Translations under genes and position numbers: made by a program | The notes under the pieces: generated by a model | The model's database searches: none | What the model saw: the letters and a program-made list of their open reading frames with translations, nothing else | What the model was told of the DNA's origin: nothing | Shown here: in pieces, positions 21,874-31,567 of the stretch | Layout: each line of letters starts with the position of its first letter | Numbering within the stretch: the first letter of the stretch is position 1 | From: a bacterium OL-1 | Lineage (GTDB): Bacteria > Actinomycetota > Coriobacteriia > Coriobacteriales > Atopobiaceae | DNA: 64,000 bases | NCBI GenBank assembly: GCA_000752675.2 | Contig: LM994626.1 | Location: forward strand, 13,004 to 77,003 | Direction: 5' to 3'

Positions 21874-22519
21874 GGTAGTAGTCCAGCTTCTTCTCGATGC
21901 GCCTCATGATGTACTCGATGATGAGGCAGGTAACCCAGTAGATAAGCGCGGCCACGGCGAAGGCAGCCATAGTGCGCTGGCTCGTGACAATGGCGCGCGC
22001 CTGCGTGAACATCTCGAGAACGCCCAGCGAGAAGGCCAGCGAGGTGTCCTTGACGAGCGTGACTACCTCGTTGCCCATGGCGGGGAGCACGCGCTTGATC
22101 ACCTGCGGAAGCACGATGCGCTGGAAGGTCTGGCGGCTGGAGTAGCCAAGGACCTCGGCGGCCTCATACTGGCCACGCGGGATGGACTGGATGCCCGAGC
22201 GGTAAATCTCGGCGAAGTACGCCGCGTAGTTGATCACAAACGAGATGAGCACCGCAATCATGGGGAAGTCCGCACCGGTCTTGAGGCCAAACACGTAGTA
22301 CGGCATGAAGGAGACGGCGAACATCTGAAGCATCAGGGGCGTGCCGCGCAGCAACGAAATGAAGAGCTGCATGAGCAGTGAGAGCGGCTTGAACTTGGAG
22401 AGCCGTCCCAGCGCCACCAGCATGCCCAGGGGGATAGACCCCACGAGCGTCACCGCAAAAATGATCATCGATATGCGATACCCCGAGAGGAGCATCCCCA
22501 TCATCGTTCCAAAGTCCAC
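21866..22519 (-). CDS. Polar amino acid ABC transporter, permease
   Basis: 217 residues from GTG 22519 (AAGGGAG 8 nt upstream); a longer frame to 22600 runs into the binding-protein gene. Several hydrophobic segments and the permease signature about EAAEVLGYSSRQTFQRIVLP (EAA loop that docks on the ATPase) are visible. It belongs to the HisMQ/GlnP type, which dimerises in the membrane. Confidence 0.92.
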   Translation of the reverse strand: MDFGTMMGMLLSGYRISMIIFAVTLVGSIPLGMLVALGRLSKFKPLSLLMQLFISLLRGTPLMLQMFAVSFMPYYVFGLKTGADFPMIAVLISFVINYAAYFAEIYRSGIQSIPRGQYEAAEVLGYSSRQTFQRIVLPQVIKRVLPAMGNEVVTLVKDTSLAFSLGVLEMFTQARAIVTSQRTMAAFAVAALIYWVTCLIIEYIMRRIEKKLDYYHD

Positions 22520-22581
22520 CTTACCAGCTCCCTTGTCGCACCGTTGCGTGCGCTGTTGTTGTCGTGATTGCGCAGTTGCGC

Positions 22582-23466
22582 CTACGCCTTGGGCAGGCAC
22601 CAGAGGTCGTAGGAGACGCCCTGGTCAGCGTACTTCTCGCAGAGCTCCTTGACAGTGCCCTCGGAGTCGAGCGCCTGGAGGTCAGCCTCGACAGTCTTGG
22701 CGAGCTGGGCGCCGTCGTCCGTCTTGGCAAAGCCAACGCCAAAGTGCTCGGAGTTGAGGTTCTCGTCGAGGATGCGGAACTCAGAGGTCTTGTCGCCAAT
22801 GTTGAAGATGGCCACGGGATAGTCGATGGCGATGGCGTCCACCTGGCCGCTCTCGAGCATCATGAAGGCAGTGTTGTAGTTGTCGATGGTCTGGAGGTTG
22901 CCAAAGCTCTTGCCAAGCTCCTCCTGCGAGCCACCCTCCGAGAGTACGTCAAGCGCCGCGGAGTCCGCCTGGGTGATGACGTTCTTGCCAGCAAGGTCCG
23001 AGAGCTGCTGCACGTCGGAGGAAGCGGGCACAACGACAACCTGACGGTTCTCCATGTAGGGGTCGGTGAAGGCGTAGCCGTCTTCGCGGCCCTCGATGGT
23101 GAAGCCGTTCCAGATGCAGGTGATCTGGCCGGAGTTGAGCAGCGTGTCCTTGGCGTCCCAGGAGATGGGCGTGGGCACGAGCTTCCAGCCCTCGCGGTCG
23201 CAGACGGCCTGGGCGAGGTCGATGTCGAAGCCGGTGTAGGAACCGTCGTCACCCACGTAGCCGTAGGGCGGGAAGTCCTGGTCAAAGCCCAGAACAAAGT
23301 TGCCATCAAAAGAGGACGTGGAGGCCGAGGAGGAGCCGGCCGAGCTGGAGGTGGCTCCGGAGTTGCCGGCGGTTGCGGAAGAGCCGCAGGCGGCAAGGCC
23401 AAGGGCACCCGTGATTCCCAGAGCGGCGGTGATGAACTGGCGGCGGTTGAGCGTGGCGTTGGACAT
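22582..23466 (-). CDS. Amino acid ABC transporter, substrate-binding lipoprotein
   Basis: 294 residues from ATG 23466 with GGGAG 5 nt upstream. The start MSNATLNRRQFITAALGITG and the lipobox LAAC show a lipoprotein signal, with a twin-Arg-like NRRQF. The mature domain (FVLGFDQDFPPYGYVGDDG, YTGFDIDLAQAVCDREGW) is SBP_bac_3. Its ligand is a polar amino acid, which one being undeterminable here. It is the first gene of the transporter operon, followed by permease and ATPase. Confidence 0.93.
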   Translation of the reverse strand: MSNATLNRRQFITAALGITGALGLAACGSSATAGNSGATSSSAGSSSASTSSFDGNFVLGFDQDFPPYGYVGDDGSYTGFDIDLAQAVCDREGWKLVPTPISWDAKDTLLNSGQITCIWNGFTIEGREDGYAFTDPYMENRQVVVVPASSDVQQLSDLAGKNVITQADSAALDVLSEGGSQEELGKSFGNLQTIDNYNTAFMMLESGQVDAIAIDYPVAIFNIGDKTSEFRILDENLNSEHFGVGFAKTDDGAQLAKTVEADLQALDSEGTVKELCEKYADQGVSYDLWCLPKA

Positions 23467-24111
23467 GGTTACTCCCATCTGCGGTGTGTGACGCGAGAAG
23501 TGACGTTTGACGCTTTAGTACGATGGAGTACAGGTGTACAGAATAGCCACGACATGGCCCACGTTCAACACTTTCAGCTGCCGTGCATTCTTTGCTTAAC
23601 AATCGAGTGCGCGACCGCTGACGCTATTGAGAAAAACCGGACAGAATTTCTGACCACCGCTCAAGAAATGTCGATATTCTTCTCTATTGCGCATGAGGAG
23701 GTCGCCACGCGCCGGGCGAGGCAGACAGACTTCCGGTTGGCAGCAGTTTTGGTAAGACTCTTTATATGCCATCAGCGCGATAGCGATTCTCTGACCTGCG
23801 GTTTATCAGACTTCGAATCTGTTTGTACTTGGGGTACCCCCGAAATGCAGTTGCCCAACCGTCGATTCCTGCCAGGGCGGGTCTGGCGAGCGTCCAGCCG
23901 CCGCCAAATAAGATCGACCAGAATCGCGCGCTGGCGCTGTCGGGCAGTTTCCGGACGGAATTTCCCCCGAGCAAACCCCGAAGCGTCAGGTTTTATCCCG
24001 ACAGCGACGATGGGGTTGAACGCAAGGGGACAGCGCTTCGATGACATCTGACCCACCGAGAAAAGAGGCTATGGTAGAGGCCAAACGAGGCAGTCGGACC
24101 AGGAGGAACGC
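23467..24111. other. 645-bp intergenic stretch without a recognised gene
   Basis: It separates the divergent binding-protein and NUDIX genes and must hold both promoters. Short open frames exist but none has a ribosome binding site with protein-like sequence. The segment 23810-24010 is locally rich in short GC inverted pairs. No tRNA or clear riboswitch is seen. Confidence 0.4.
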
Positions 24112-24741
24112 ATGAATAGCACGGCCCAGGGACTAGGCGAGAATGGCGCATGCCTTGACGAGGTTCGCAGGGCACTCGAACCAGAGCCCTCGCTTCTTGA
24201 GCGTGTGACCGGGGACGAGCAGGTCTGGCAAGGCAAGATCTTCTCCGTGGACCACCTCGAGGTAGAACTCGCGGACGGCTCGCATGCGTGGCGCGAGGTC
24301 GTGCACCACCACGGCGGCGCGGGAGTCGTTGCCATACAAGGCGGCAAGGTGTGCCTGGTGCGTCAGTACCGGGTGGTCCTCGGCCGCGTGACGCTCGAGA
24401 TCCCGGCGGGAAAGCTCGAGGAAGGCGAGCGGGGCGAAAGCTGCGCGGCGCGAGAGCTTGCCGAGGAGACCGGCCTTCGTGCCGAGAAGCTCATACACCT
24501 GGCAACGGTGCTGGGGTCTCCCGGCTTCACGGATGAGCACACCGAGGTGTTTCTCGCCCAGGGACTCTCACAGGACACGGCCCACCCTGACGAGGGCGAG
24601 GTCGTATGCACGGTTTGGATCCCGTTGGACGAGGTCATGCACGCAATCTCTGCCGGACTCATCCAAGACGGGAAGACCGTCGCGGGGGTTCTTGCCGCGC
24701 GAGCGCTTCTCGGCGATGAGCCAGCGGGCGACTTGCGCTAG
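24112..24741 (+). CDS. NUDIX hydrolase (ADP-ribose pyrophosphatase type)
   Basis: 209 residues with GAGGAA upstream of the ATG. The NUDIX box is complete: GKLEEGERGESCAARELAEE followed by TGL (about residues 100-122), with the metal-binding RELAEE. The preceding VRQYRVVLGRVTLEIPAGKLE matches the ADP-ribose/ADP-sugar pyrophosphatase subgroup (EIPAGK). An N-terminal strand (KIFSVDHLEVELADGS) is typical as well. It hydrolyses nucleoside-diphosphate-linked compounds. Transcribed just before tRNA-Arg. Confidence 0.92.
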   Translation: MNSTAQGLGENGACLDEVRRALEPEPSLLERVTGDEQVWQGKIFSVDHLEVELADGSHAWREVVHHHGGAGVVAIQGGKVCLVRQYRVVLGRVTLEIPAGKLEEGERGESCAARELAEETGLRAEKLIHLATVLGSPGFTDEHTEVFLAQGLSQDTAHPDEGEVVCTVWIPLDEVMHAISAGLIQDGKTVAGVLAARALLGDEPAGDLR

Positions 24742-24764
24742 AATGTCAGAGCCGCACAGGCAAC

Positions 24765-24841
24765 GCTCCCTTAACTCAGCTGGATAGAGTAGCGGACTTC
24801 TAATCCGAATGTCGAGGGTTCGAATCCCCCAGGGAGCACCA
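24765..24841 (+). tRNA. tRNA-Arg(UCU)
   Basis: Acceptor GCTCCCT/AGGGAGC, D arm ACTCAGCTGGATAGAGT, anticodon loop CTTCTAA (anticodon TCT), T arm GAGGGTTCGAATCCCCC, encoded CCA. 77 nt. Confidence 0.96.
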
Positions 24842-24850
24842 GAAAAGACA

Positions 24851-24888
24851 AGCCCAGAGCACGAAAAGTGCCCTGGGCTATTTCTTTG
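24851..24888 (+). terminator. Terminator after tRNA-Arg
   Basis: Stem AGCCCAG/CTGGGCT with an inner GCAC/GTGC pair and AAAA loop, followed by ATTTCTTT. Confidence 0.82.
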
Positions 24889-24933
24889 AAGCGCCGTGAC
24901 GGCCCCACCGCAGGAGTGCCGAGAAGCTCTCCC

Positions 24934-26406
24934 CTACTTCACGCCAGCCAAGTCGCCGCGGTTGAACGCCTCCTCGTAGAGGTGCTTGAAGACCACGCTG
25001 CCATGTAGGCCGTCGTGCTCGAACTCGTTGGTCACCCAAGCGTGGCTCGCGCCCACGCGAGAAAGCGTGTCCAGCTGAAGGCCCGAGTCCACGTAGGCAT
25101 CGTCGTAGTAGACGGCCGCCTGGAGCGGAACCTCGTTTCTCGCCAGCTGGTCCTGGTCGTAGAGGTGGCCAAACTCGGTGTCGGCCATGAGGACGTCCAT
25201 CGCGGGGGCAAACGGCTTGAGCGACGGATCCTCCTTGAACATCCAGGGGAACATCGCCTCGGCAAAGAGCATGAGGGGACGCGCGCCCTCGGAGAACTCC
25301 GACCTGCCCGCTGCCTCGCGCGCGGCCGCCCACCCAATGGGCTCATCAAGCGTGCCGTCCGCGTAGATGAACTCCTGAAGCGTCCAATAGAGCGGGCTTG
25401 CGTACGAGGAGGTCATCGACTGCACCTGATCGAGGAAGCCGCCAAAGAGGCGCACGTGGGAGGCGTCTCCACCCGCCGCGGCAAGGGCATCGTCACAAGA
25501 GCCGTCGCCATCGGCAAAGGCAACGTCAAAGAGGGCGTGCAGGCGCTCCGGCGCGGGCTTCATGCCAAGACCGCCACCCACCAGCTGCAGACGCCTTACC
25601 GAGAAGGGCGAGCCATCAGGCAGGAGCACGTCACCTGCGGCGAGACGGTCTGCCACAAGGGAGACGCGCGTCTCGTCCTCGGGGTAGCGCTCGTAGTAGG
25701 CCCGAGTCTTGGCGGCCATGCGCGGAAACGTGTGCGCGTAGACCTCGGCGGCACTTGCCGGCACATGGGGGATACCACCGCAGGTGAAGCTCGCGGCAAC
25801 TCCCCCCGGGAAGGCGGAGAGATTTGCCAGGGTGAGAAATCCACCGTAGCTTTGGCCCAGCGTCACCCACTTGCGACCGCCAAACTCCGTAAGCCGCAAG
25901 TACTCGAAATCCCTGATGATTGAGTCCGCAAGGAATCGCTTGAGGTATTCCGCCTGGCGACGCGCCGGGTCCGCGCCCTGCGCGGCAGCCTCGGCCCCCA
26001 CGGCGGCAATGCGCGCACCGTCAACGCGAGAGGAGCGACCGCAGCCGCGCTGGTCGGGCAAGACCACGCGAAAGTGGCGCAGCGCCTCCTCGATCCACCC
26101 GTCGCTCTGGGGCGAGAGCGGACGCGGGCACGCGCCGCCGGGGCCACCCTGGAAAAACACAATAAGTGGCAGGTCACGGCCAACGTTCTCTGGCGAGCAG
26201 AGCACGCGGTAGAAGAGCTTGATGCTCTTGCCGACAAAGGCAGAGTCTGGCCTCTCGGCGGCACCCTCCATGGCGAGGGCGGAAGGCTCATCCTGCTCCG
26301 CGCCGGCAAGGGCTGCGGGGCTGGTGCCCCGCCAGTCTAGCGGCACGTCGATGGAGTGGTCCTCGGCGTAGATACCGGGAAGGTAGCAGCTGGAAAGCAG
26401 TGGCAT
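24934..26406 (-). CDS. Alpha/beta-hydrolase, proline iminopeptidase-like (S33)
   Basis: 490 residues from ATG 26406 with GGGGGAG upstream. The oxyanion-hole segment VFFQGGPGGACPRP (about residue 85) and the nucleophile elbow TLGQSYGGFLTL (about residue 190) define the S33 peptidase group, which releases N-terminal proline or other residues from peptides. Candidate Asp and His of the triad lie near SRVGASHAWVTNEFEHDGLHG. No signal peptide is seen, so it is probably cytoplasmic. It starts 14 nt after asd and may be the last gene of the hom-lysC-asd operon. Confidence 0.85.
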   Translation of the reverse strand: MPLLSSCYLPGIYAEDHSIDVPLDWRGTSPAALAGAEQDEPSALAMEGAAERPDSAFVGKSIKLFYRVLCSPENVGRDLPLIVFFQGGPGGACPRPLSPQSDGWIEEALRHFRVVLPDQRGCGRSSRVDGARIAAVGAEAAAQGADPARRQAEYLKRFLADSIIRDFEYLRLTEFGGRKWVTLGQSYGGFLTLANLSAFPGGVAASFTCGGIPHVPASAAEVYAHTFPRMAAKTRAYYERYPEDETRVSLVADRLAAGDVLLPDGSPFSVRRLQLVGGGLGMKPAPERLHALFDVAFADGDGSCDDALAAAGGDASHVRLFGGFLDQVQSMTSSYASPLYWTLQEFIYADGTLDEPIGWAAAREAAGRSEFSEGARPLMLFAEAMFPWMFKEDPSLKPFAPAMDVLMADTEFGHLYDQDQLARNEVPLQAAVYYDDAYVDSGLQLDTLSRVGASHAWVTNEFEHDGLHGSVVFKHLYEEAFNRGDLAGVK

Positions 26407-26420
26407 GGCACTCCCCCGCC

Positions 26421-27434
26421 CTAGAGCAGGTACTCTGCGATCTGGACGGCGTTGGTGGCGGCACCCTTGCGGATCTGGTCGCCGCAGCACCAGAACGTGA
26501 GCGAGTTGACACCATCCGGGGCCGAGAGGTCGCGGCGAATGCGGCCCACGTATACGAGGTCCTGGTCAGAGGTGTCAAGCGGCATGGGGTAGCGCAGGTT
26601 GGCCGGGTCGTCCACAACCCTGACGCCGGGCGCAGCGGCAAGCGCCTCGCGCGCCTCGTCGGGCGAGATGGGACGGTCGAACTCGGCCGTGATGGACTCG
26701 GAGTGAGAGCGCATGACGGGGACGCGTACGCAGGTGCAGTTCACGCGGACCTCGGGAAGGTGCATGATCTTGCGACCCTCGTTCTGCATCTTCCACTCCT
26801 CCGAGGTGTAGCCCTCGTCCTTGAAGGAGCCAATCTGCGGAATGAGGTTGGCGGCCAGCTGGTAGGCAAACGGGCTGGTGTCGCCCATCTCGCCGCCGTT
26901 GGCAACGACCCTCATCTCTCGCTGGAGCTCGGTGAGTCCGGGCATGCCTGCGCCAGAGGCAGCCTGGTAGGTCGAGACAATCAGGCGGCGCAGGCCGGCG
27001 AGCTTGTGGAGCGGCCAGGTGGGAACGAGCCCGATGATCGTGGCGCAATTGGGGTTCGCGATGATGTTGCGCGGGTGGTTGGCGATGTCTGCCGCGTTGA
27101 TCTCGGGGATGACCAGCGGCACGTCGGGCTCCAGGCGGAAGGCGTGAGAGTTGTCCACGCACACGGCGCCGCGCTTTGCCGCCTCGGGGAGCAGCGCCTT
27201 TGCGGTTGCGTCGCCGGCAGCGCCCAGGACGATGTCTGCGCCCTCGAAGGCCTCCGGCGTGGCCTCGACCACGGGTACGTTCTCGCCGTTAAAGGAGACG
27301 GTCTTGCCAACGGAGCGGGCGCTCGCCAGCGGCACGAGCTTGCCCACGGGGAAGTTCCTCTCCTCGAGGCACTGAATCATCTGCGTACCAACGACGCCCG
27401 TGGCGCCGAGAATGGCGACGGTCTTGCCTGCCAT
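26421..27434 (-). CDS. asd: Aspartate-semialdehyde dehydrogenase
   Basis: 337 residues. The NADP-binding start is AILGATGVVGTQMIQCLEER, the catalytic Cys lies in IANPNCATIIG (about residue 129) and the active-site His in REMR-to-VRVPVMRSHSESI. It converts aspartyl phosphate to aspartate semialdehyde, the branch point to lysine, methionine and threonine. It follows lysC by 48 nt on the same strand. Confidence 0.96.
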   Translation of the reverse strand: MAGKTVAILGATGVVGTQMIQCLEERNFPVGKLVPLASARSVGKTVSFNGENVPVVEATPEAFEGADIVLGAAGDATAKALLPEAAKRGAVCVDNSHAFRLEPDVPLVIPEINAADIANHPRNIIANPNCATIIGLVPTWPLHKLAGLRRLIVSTYQAASGAGMPGLTELQREMRVVANGGEMGDTSPFAYQLAANLIPQIGSFKDEGYTSEEWKMQNEGRKIMHLPEVRVNCTCVRVPVMRSHSESITAEFDRPISPDEAREALAAAPGVRVVDDPANLRYPMPLDTSDQDLVYVGRIRRDLSAPDGVNSLTFWCCGDQIRKGAATNAVQIAEYLL

Positions 27435-27482
27435 GGTATTGGTTTCCTCTCTCTATGCCCGTGCGGGCGGGTGTTAGGGAAG

Positions 27483-28820
27483 CTAGGCCTTCTCGGCCGA
27501 GACCATCTCGTTGCGAACAAAGCGCTCGTAGATGACCTTGATTGCGCAATCGAAGTCGGTGTTGTCAACACCCACGATGATGGAGATCTCCTCCGAGCTC
27601 TGGGTAATCATGCGAATGTTGATGCCAGCGTCACCCAGTGCGCCAAAGATCTTGCCCGAGGTGCCGGAGCGCCTGGACATGTTGCGACCAACGACGGATA
27701 TGAGGGCCAGCTTGTCCACCATCACGATGTCGTCGGGCTTAATCTCGCGACGGATGTCGTTGACGATCGAGTAGATCTTGTCCTTGACATCGGCCGCGGC
27801 CACCACGACGCCAAATGAGTCGACGCCCGTGGGGATGTGCTCGATGGAGACGCCATAGCGCTCGAAGATCGAGAGCGCACGAGAGATGACGCCAACCTCG
27901 TTGGACATGTGGGCCTTCTTGACGTGCACGGCCATGAAGTCCTTGCGACCGGCAATGCCCGTGATGAGGTGCTCGTCTGCGCCGGCCTCGGCGGTCTCGC
28001 GGATTGTGGTGCCCGCGTCCTGGGGCCGGTTGGTGTTCATGATCTTGATGGGGATGTTGACCTCGCGCACCGGGAAGATGGCCTCCTCCTGGAGCACCGA
28101 GGCACCCATGTAGGAGAGCTCGCGCATCTCATCAAAGGTGATGCGGCGGATGGAACGGGGGTTCTCGACGATCCTGGGGTCAGCAGAGAGGAAGCCCGAG
28201 ACGTCCGTCCAGTTCTCGTAGACGTCGGCGTCAAGGCAGCGCGCCGCGATGGCGCCCGTGATGTCGCCGCCGCCGCGCTGGAAAAGCTTGATGGCTCCGT
28301 CGACGGTGGCTCCGTAGAAGCCGGGGAGCACAAAGGCGCCATTCCTGTGCGCAAAGTCCTTAAGACGCGCGGCGGTGCGCTCCATGTCCACGTTCCCGTC
28401 GTGGTGGAACACGATCACGTCAGCAGCGTCCACAAAGGGAAGGCCAAGGTACTCGGCCATGATGTTGGCGGTGAACCACTCGCCTCGCGAGACCACGTAC
28501 TCGGGCGAGTGCTTCTTGATGTTGGCGGCGAAGGTCTCGAACTTCTCGGCCACGGGCCACTTGACGCCCAGCTCGTCCGCAATGTCGACAAAGCGCTGCT
28601 CAATGTCGGCGAGAAGCGAGGTGCAGTCCACGTGGTACTCGATGTGCGCGTTCACCAGAAGGAGGAGGTCCGTGATTTTGTTGTCCCCCGAGAAGCGCTT
28701 GCCCACGGCAGAGACCACCACAAAGCGGCGGTCGGGGTCTGCCTCGACGATGGACTTGACCTTGCGGAACTGGTCAGCGGTAGCGACGCTGGAGCCCCCG
28801 AACTTGCAGATCTTGATCAT
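27483..28820 (-). CDS. lysC: Aspartokinase
   Basis: 445 residues with KFGGSSVATADQFRKVKSIV at the N-terminus (kinase motif), FYGATVDGAIKLFQRGGGDI in the catalytic core, and two ACT domains from about residue 305 to the end (MAVHVKKAHMSNEVGVISR; LALISVVGRNMSRRSGTSGK). Those ACT domains normally bind lysine or threonine for feedback control. It makes aspartyl phosphate, the first step of the pathway. It lies 11 nt downstream of hom, so both are cotranscribed. Confidence 0.96.
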   Translation of the reverse strand: MIKICKFGGSSVATADQFRKVKSIVEADPDRRFVVVSAVGKRFSGDNKITDLLLLVNAHIEYHVDCTSLLADIEQRFVDIADELGVKWPVAEKFETFAANIKKHSPEYVVSRGEWFTANIMAEYLGLPFVDAADVIVFHHDGNVDMERTAARLKDFAHRNGAFVLPGFYGATVDGAIKLFQRGGGDITGAIAARCLDADVYENWTDVSGFLSADPRIVENPRSIRRITFDEMRELSYMGASVLQEEAIFPVREVNIPIKIMNTNRPQDAGTTIRETAEAGADEHLITGIAGRKDFMAVHVKKAHMSNEVGVISRALSIFERYGVSIEHIPTGVDSFGVVVAAADVKDKIYSIVNDIRREIKPDDIVMVDKLALISVVGRNMSRRSGTSGKIFGALGDAGINIRMITQSSEEISIIVGVDNTDFDCAIKVIYERFVRNEMVSAEKA

Positions 28821-28831
28821 GTGATCCTCTC

Positions 28832-29962
28832 CTAGCTGTTCGCGGACACGGCCGCCATGAATGTGGTTGGGTCAGACTTCAGGGCATCGTCGAGAAGGGC
28901 GCGCGCCTGAGTTGCGGTGAGGTCGTCCACGATGACGGCACCGGGCTCGTAGAACGTGGCGCCAGGGATGGTGGCCTCGGTGCGGAAGACGTAGGGCCCA
29001 TGGAGCATAGCGGGGTCGTACGTGAGGCCGCGCGAGAAGTCATAGGTGGGGCGCCTGCCTGCCACGCAGTCGAGAATGTCCTGGACGATGGCATTGCCCG
29101 TAGGAAGGCTTCCCGCGCCCTGGCCGTAGAACTTGAGCTCGCCAATGGAGGGCGCGTCGAGCGTCACGAGGTTGAAGTTGGTGGGCACGTTGGCCTCGAG
29201 CGTCGAGGTGCTCACGGCCACCGGCTCGACCGAGACGGCGTAGCGACCGTCCGCCTGGACGCCGCGGCCAATAAGCTTGACCGTGAGTCCGCGGCTACCA
29301 AAGAGGCTGAGGTCGTACTTGGTGAGGTTCCTGATGCCCAAGACGGGAAGATCCTGCGTGCAGGCGACATCAAACGCCACGGATGCCGAGATGATGGTCT
29401 TGTTGCGCACGTCGATGCCATCGATGTCGGCGGTGGGGTCCCTCTCGGCAAAGCCCAGCTCCTGGGCCTTGCTCAGGACCTCGGCAAAGTCCGCGCCGTC
29501 CTTGAGCATGGAGTAGACAATGTAGTTGGTGGTCCCGTTCATGATGCCCGAGAAGGACTGGACGTCCTCGATGCGGCGCACCTTCTCAATGCTCGCGATC
29601 CAGGGGATGCCGCCGCCCACCGACGCCTCGATGAGAAGGCCAACACCTGCCTTTGAGGCGGCCTCGGCGAACTCGGCGAAGTGGGCCGCAACAACGGCCT
29701 TGTTCGACGTCACCACGTGCTTTCCGGCATTGAGTGCCTGCAGGATGAAGGTGTGGGCGGGCTCGATGCCGCCCATGCACTCTACCACGAGCTCGATGGC
29801 AGGGTCATCGACAATGTCCTGATAGTTGGGGGTCATGCGCGGGTCGGTGAGACGGTCGGGCAGCTCGAGAATGCGGGCGACCTCGACCTCGGGCACGCGC
29901 TCCTCGATGATCTGCGCAACGCCACGGCCAACGGTGCCGTATCCCAGGATGGCTATCTTCAT
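28832..29962 (-). CDS. hom: Homoserine dehydrogenase, no C-terminal ACT domain
   Basis: 376 residues from ATG 29962 (MKIAILGYGTVGRGVAQIIE), the Rossmann start. Conserved segments: KHVVTSNKAVVAAHFAEFAE, the GGGIPWI region, SGIMNGTTNYI, and AERDPTADIDGIDVRNK (active site). Many bacterial enzymes of about 430 residues carry a C-terminal ACT regulatory domain. Here the protein ends with a short VIDDLTATQARALLDDALKS tail and lacks a full ACT unit. It reduces aspartate semialdehyde to homoserine. First gene of the hom-lysC-asd unit. Confidence 0.94.
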   Translation of the reverse strand: MKIAILGYGTVGRGVAQIIEERVPEVEVARILELPDRLTDPRMTPNYQDIVDDPAIELVVECMGGIEPAHTFILQALNAGKHVVTSNKAVVAAHFAEFAEAASKAGVGLLIEASVGGGIPWIASIEKVRRIEDVQSFSGIMNGTTNYIVYSMLKDGADFAEVLSKAQELGFAERDPTADIDGIDVRNKTIISASVAFDVACTQDLPVLGIRNLTKYDLSLFGSRGLTVKLIGRGVQADGRYAVSVEPVAVSTSTLEANVPTNFNLVTLDAPSIGELKFYGQGAGSLPTGNAIVQDILDCVAGRRPTYDFSRGLTYDPAMLHGPYVFRTEATIPGATFYEPGAVIVDDLTATQARALLDDALKSDPTTFMAAVSANS

Positions 29963-30082
29963 CGGCTTCCAATCTCTTTCAACTGTGTGTCGGCGCTTGC
30001 CGTGCGACGCACTGCCATGCACGGTACCAGCTATCATACGTGCTGGACACGATACAAGGCCTAACGACGCAAGGAGCCGACC

Positions 30083-31567
30083 GTGGAAACGTTCTACCAC
30101 AGCACCCGTTCGCGCGGGGAATTGGTAACAAGCAAGCAAGCAATTCTCGCCGGCCTAGCGCCTGACGGAGGCCTCTACGTCTCCGACGCGCTTGGTGCGG
30201 AAAAGCTCGATCTTGCCCAGGTGTGCGTCAGCAGCTTCACCCAGACTGCCGAGTGTGTGCTTGGGACGCTCCTGCCCGACTACACTGCCGAGGAGCTTGC
30301 CGGCTGCGTGCGCGCGGCCTACGGCGCCCAGTGGGACACCCCGGCCATTTGCCCCGTCACGCCTTTGGGCACCGACTGGCTCCTCGAGCTCTTCCATGGC
30401 CCCACCTGCGCCTTCAAGGACGTTGCCCTGCAGATGCTGCCGCAGCTCATGGGCGTTGCGCGCGAGGGCGACGGCCATGACGTGATGATTGTGACGGCCA
30501 CCTCAGGCGACACCGGCAAGGCAGCGCTCGATGGCTTCTCGGGCGTGCCCCACACGGGCGTCTGCGTCTTCTATCCCTGGGGCAAGGTCTCTGACATCCA
30601 GCGCCTCCAGATGGTCACGCAGATTGGTGGCAACGTTGCCGTATGCGCCATCCGCGGCAACTTCGACGACGCGCAGTCCGAGGTCAAGCGCATCTTCTCG
30701 GACCGCAGCCTCGCGGAGCGCCTCTCTGCGCGCAACGTGGTGCTCTCGAGCGCCAACTCCATCAACGTTGGTCGCCTTGCGCCGCAGGTAACGTACTACT
30801 TCGACTCGTACGCGCAGCTCGTTCGCGCTGGCGCCATTGCGCAGGGCGACAAGGTTACCTACGTTGTCCCCACGGGCAACTTTGGCGACGTCTTGGCCGG
30901 TTACTACGCCAAGCGCATGGGGCTGCCCGTGCGCAGGCTGGTCGTGGCCTCGAACGCCAACGACGTCCTCACGGACTTCCTCACCACGGGCACGTACGAC
31001 AAGCGCCGACCGTTTGTGAAGACCATCTCGCCTTCCATGGACATCCTGGTTTCCTCCAACCTGGAGCGCCTGCTTTACTTTGCCTCCAACGGCGATGTAG
31101 AGCTTGTCTCGTCCCTCATGGCAGATCTCGCCGAGAAGGGCGCCTACACCGTGCCGCCGGCACTTCTCGCTAGCATCCAAGAGACCTTTGGCTGCGGCCG
31201 CGCGGACGACGAGATGGCCCGCGAGACAATCCGCACCACCTGGGAGGAGAGCCACAAACTCATCGACCCGCACACTGCCGTGGCAAAGCACGTCATGGAC
31301 GCGCTGCCCCAGGACGGCTCGACGCGGGTGTGCCTCTCCACGGCAAGCCCCTACAAGTTCCCGGCAGACGTGCTGGGGGCGCTTGGCGTTGACGCCTCGG
31401 GCATGAACGGCTTTGCGAGCATGGACTCGCTCGAGCACATCACCGGCACCACGGCGCCTGTGCAGCTCTCGAGCCTGCGCGATGCCGAGAGCCTTCACGA
31501 CGACGTGTGCGACCGGGACAAGATGGGCGCCTTCGTGGAGTCCGCGTGCGCAAGGATCTTCCTGTGA
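30083..31567 (+). CDS. thrC: Threonine synthase
   Basis: 494 residues from GTG 30083 with AAGGAG upstream. N-terminal STRSRGELVTSKQAILAGLA and the PLP lysine in GPTCAFKDVALQMLPQL are diagnostic. VTATSGDTGKAALDGFSG binds the cofactor phosphate. It converts O-phosphohomoserine to threonine. It is divergent from hom, with a 120-nt shared promoter region, and overlaps thrB by 4 nt. Confidence 0.96.
   Translation: METFYHSTRSRGELVTSKQAILAGLAPDGGLYVSDALGAEKLDLAQVCVSSFTQTAECVLGTLLPDYTAEELAGCVRAAYGAQWDTPAICPVTPLGTDWLLELFHGPTCAFKDVALQMLPQLMGVAREGDGHDVMIVTATSGDTGKAALDGFSGVPHTGVCVFYPWGKVSDIQRLQMVTQIGGNVAVCAIRGNFDDAQSEVKRIFSDRSLAERLSARNVVLSSANSINVGRLAPQVTYYFDSYAQLVRAGAIAQGDKVTYVVPTGNFGDVLAGYYAKRMGLPVRRLVVASNANDVLTDFLTTGTYDKRRPFVKTISPSMDILVSSNLERLLYFASNGDVELVSSLMADLAEKGAYTVPPALLASIQETFGCGRADDEMARETIRTTWEESHKLIDPHTAVAKHVMDALPQDGSTRVCLSTASPYKFPADVLGALGVDASGMNGFASMDSLEHITGTTAPVQLSSLRDAESLHDDVCDRDKMGAFVESACARIFL

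Noticed and set aside
23564-24051. Small genes in the 23.5-24.1 kb gap
   Set aside because: No ribosome binding sites, atypical residue content and no domain; treated as intergenic.
26400-27818. Plus-strand open frame antisense to asd and lysC
   Set aside because: Crosses two well-supported genes on the other strand and has no recognisable domain or start signal.
29963-30082. Threonine attenuator or T-box in the hom/thrC gap
   Set aside because: No leader peptide rich in Thr or Ile, no T-box motif and no terminator hairpin could be read.
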